A stretch of 6,381 nucleotides of DNA from Sphingomonadales bacterium (GTDB lineage Bacteria > Pseudomonadota > Alphaproteobacteria > Sphingomonadales > Sphingomonadaceae): positions 1-6,381 of the forward strand of contig JAIXPM010000250.1 of assembly GCA_027486275.1 (NCBI GenBank). The letters run 5' to 3'. Shown one piece after another: positions 5,372 to 6,381 of this stretch. The number at the start of each line of letters is the position of its first letter. Position 1 is the first letter of the stretch. The position numbers were made by a program, and so were the translations under genes. The notes beneath the pieces are model-generated. The model had not been told where the DNA came from and searched no databases. It was given only the letters and a program-made list of their open reading frames with translations.

Positions 5372-6313
5372 TCAGCCGAACTTGCAGGTGAGCAGCCAGC
5401 GTTCACCCGCCCGATCAAAGCTGATGCGGCTGCAATCATCGAGCACATCGCGGCCAATCAGGATCCATGGGTCGCGGCCGCGCTTTTTCTTGCGGTCAGC
5501 CGAAACGGTGATGGTGTCCTCATCGTCGCTTTCGCTGGATGTGCCCTTGGCGGCGGCATCGATGCGGCGCGCGTCGGCTTCCGAGACGCGCACGCTCATC
5601 TGGCGCATCGGCAGGCCGGCGATGGTGAGGCCGACCTTTGGAGTCAAACCCTGCATGGGCAGCGCCACACCCGGGAAGGGCCGCCAATACCCAATGCTGT
5701 TGGCCCGCCGTGCCAGGCCGGCCGCCATCAAGGCCTCACCGGCGCGGGCGTTCATCACGGTAGTCGGGCTGTTGAGTTCAAGGCTGAGATTCACCGCTTC
5801 GGTACCGATGCGGGTCTTGATGCCGGTTTCGCCACTGCCTTTCTTGGCAATCACATACTCGCGGCTGCCGGCCGGCGTTTCGCGCAGGATCACGTCCACT
5901 CGATCCGCCTTCAAGGCTGCGATGGTCAATATGCCATCCGCATCAGCGGCCACGGGGATGCTCACCCAGATTGCCGGGACTTTCTTCGATGGCAGGCCCG
6001 CCGGCGTCACCGTGGGCAGGTTGAACCGGAAGGTCGCCTTGCCGCCGGGGATCATCGCGTTGCTGAAACTGCCCTTGCCGATCAGGGGAAACGGCTTCAG
6101 CCCGGCGCGCGCGGCCGCCGGTTCGTTGAGGACCAACCCCTGATCGAAGCTTAGCGCCATGCGGATGTTGAGCGTGGCATTCTTCACCATGACCGGCAGA
6201 TAGGGATTGCCGTTGTCACTGGTGCGCAGAGTGAACACCGGCGGCGTGGCGACCTTGGCCGCCTGCACGGGCGCAGCCAGCAGCAGGCACGCCAGCGGCG
6301 CGAGCGCCTTCAT
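5372..6313 (-). CDS. Exported protein with two degenerate retropepsin-like domains
   Basis: A 313-residue exported protein of unknown function. The signal peptide is MKALAPLACLLLAAPVQA, cut before AK; Cys9 lies too early for a lipobox. I read two tandem retropepsin-like halves. In the first, ALSFDQGLVLNEPAAARAGL (53-72) aligns with a DTG loop plus the following helix, with Asp57-Gln-Gly in place of Asp-Thr-Gly. DGILTIAALKADRVDVI (126-142) resembles the 'DGILG-x-x-x-L' second motif. In the second, LSLELNSPTTVMNARAGEAL (176-195) occupies the same place but has Glu179-Leu-Asn, and ILIGRDVL (284-291) is the matching end motif. A charged, probably flexible insert (257-280, acidic then KKKRGR) interrupts the second half. 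Cys294 and Cys310 could form a disulfide. Its ATG overlaps the upstream zinc-finger gene stop (ATGA). Only GATAAG stands as a weak Shine-Dalgarno, suggesting coupled translation. Protease activity is doubtful. Confidence 0.8.
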   Translation of the reverse strand: MKALAPLACLLLAAPVQAAKVATPPVFTLRTSDNGNPYLPVMVKNATLNIRMALSFDQGLVLNEPAAARAGLKPFPLIGKGSFSNAMIPGGKATFRFNLPTVTPAGLPSKKVPAIWVSIPVAADADGILTIAALKADRVDVILRETPAGSREYVIAKKGSGETGIKTRIGTEAVNLSLELNSPTTVMNARAGEALMAAGLARRANSIGYWRPFPGVALPMQGLTPKVGLTIAGLPMRQMSVRVSEADARRIDAAAKGTSSESDDEDTITVSADRKKKRGRDPWILIGRDVLDDCSRISFDRAGERWLLTCKFG

Positions 6314-6381
6314 CGCTTATCGGCCGGGCCGCCCGCCAGGATGAAGCGGCGATCACAATAACCGCAATCGGCAAAGCCGGT
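6310..6381 (-). CDS. CHCC-type zinc-finger domain protein, C-terminal part
   Basis: The last 23 codons of a gene entering from the right edge, ending in TGA at 6312-6310. The peptide reads TGFADCGYCDRRFIL and then AGGPADKR. The CxxC pair followed by an aromatic/hydrophobic strand and a short Gly/Ala-rich tail matches the end of small bacterial zf-CHCC proteins, related to the zinc-binding part of mitochondrial complex I subunit NDUFS6. The His and first Cys ligands would lie outside the window. The stop overlaps the next gene's start as ATGA, a usual sign of co-translation. The call rests on a short fragment. Confidence 0.7.
   Translation of the reverse strand, partial: TGFADCGYCDRRFILAGGPADKR

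Noticed and set aside
5351..5378. GCC-rich repeat-like stretch after the exported protein gene
   Set aside because: Short, imperfect and compatible with base composition; no defined repeat unit.
4258..5391. Plus-strand open frame (377 codons) opposite tldD
   Set aside because: Antisense to a complete TldD with an intact HExxxH and Cys zinc ligand; the composition is low complexity with no motif.
5291..6154. Two overlapping plus-strand open frames opposite the exported protein
   Set aside because: Neither has a recognisable domain. The minus frame has a signal peptide, an ATGA junction with an upstream gene and structured motifs, so it is the real gene.

Overview
This is a GC-rich chromosomal stretch, apparently from an alphaproteobacterium. 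A sphingomonad (Sphingomonadales) is my best guess, from protein style, high GC at third codon positions, and the combination of a CHCC zinc-finger protein, TldD, DUF2007 and P-II genes. That placement is an inference. Essentially all genes lie on the minus strand, so transcription runs from high to low coordinates. I see no mobile element, CRISPR array, tRNA or rRNA, and no gene-free stretch longer than about 135 bases.

In transcription order from the right edge: (1) the last 23 codons of a CHCC-type zinc-finger protein (6381-6310). (2) An exported 313-residue protein whose start overlaps it by ATGA (6313-5372); it looks like two tandem retropepsin-like domains with degenerate catalytic motifs. 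(3) After 61 bp, the TldD zinc metallopeptidase (5310-3880). (4) 11 bp later, an FMN split-barrel protein of the pyridoxamine-phosphate-oxidase type (3868-3311). (5) Sharing one base with it, a 67-residue DUF2007 protein (3311-3108). Genes 3-5 look like one translationally coupled operon.

After a 106-bp gap come (6) a 112-residue P-II signal transducer (3001-2663) with His at the usual uridylylation position Tyr51. Then, beyond a 63-bp gap holding a perfect 10-bp inverted repeat, (7) phosphoglycerate mutase GpmA (2599-1922). After 73 bp rich in small dyads comes (8) an exported YtcJ-like amidohydrolase (1848-136). The left 135 bp may hold the C-terminus of a convergent plus-strand gene and a weak terminator-like hairpin.

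The window is mostly housekeeping (glycolysis, nitrogen/carbon signalling, peptide quality control) plus two exported proteins. I do not see a complete undescribed system. The most interesting points are the P-II protein lacking Tyr51 and the secreted tandem pseudo-retropepsin encoded next to tldD.
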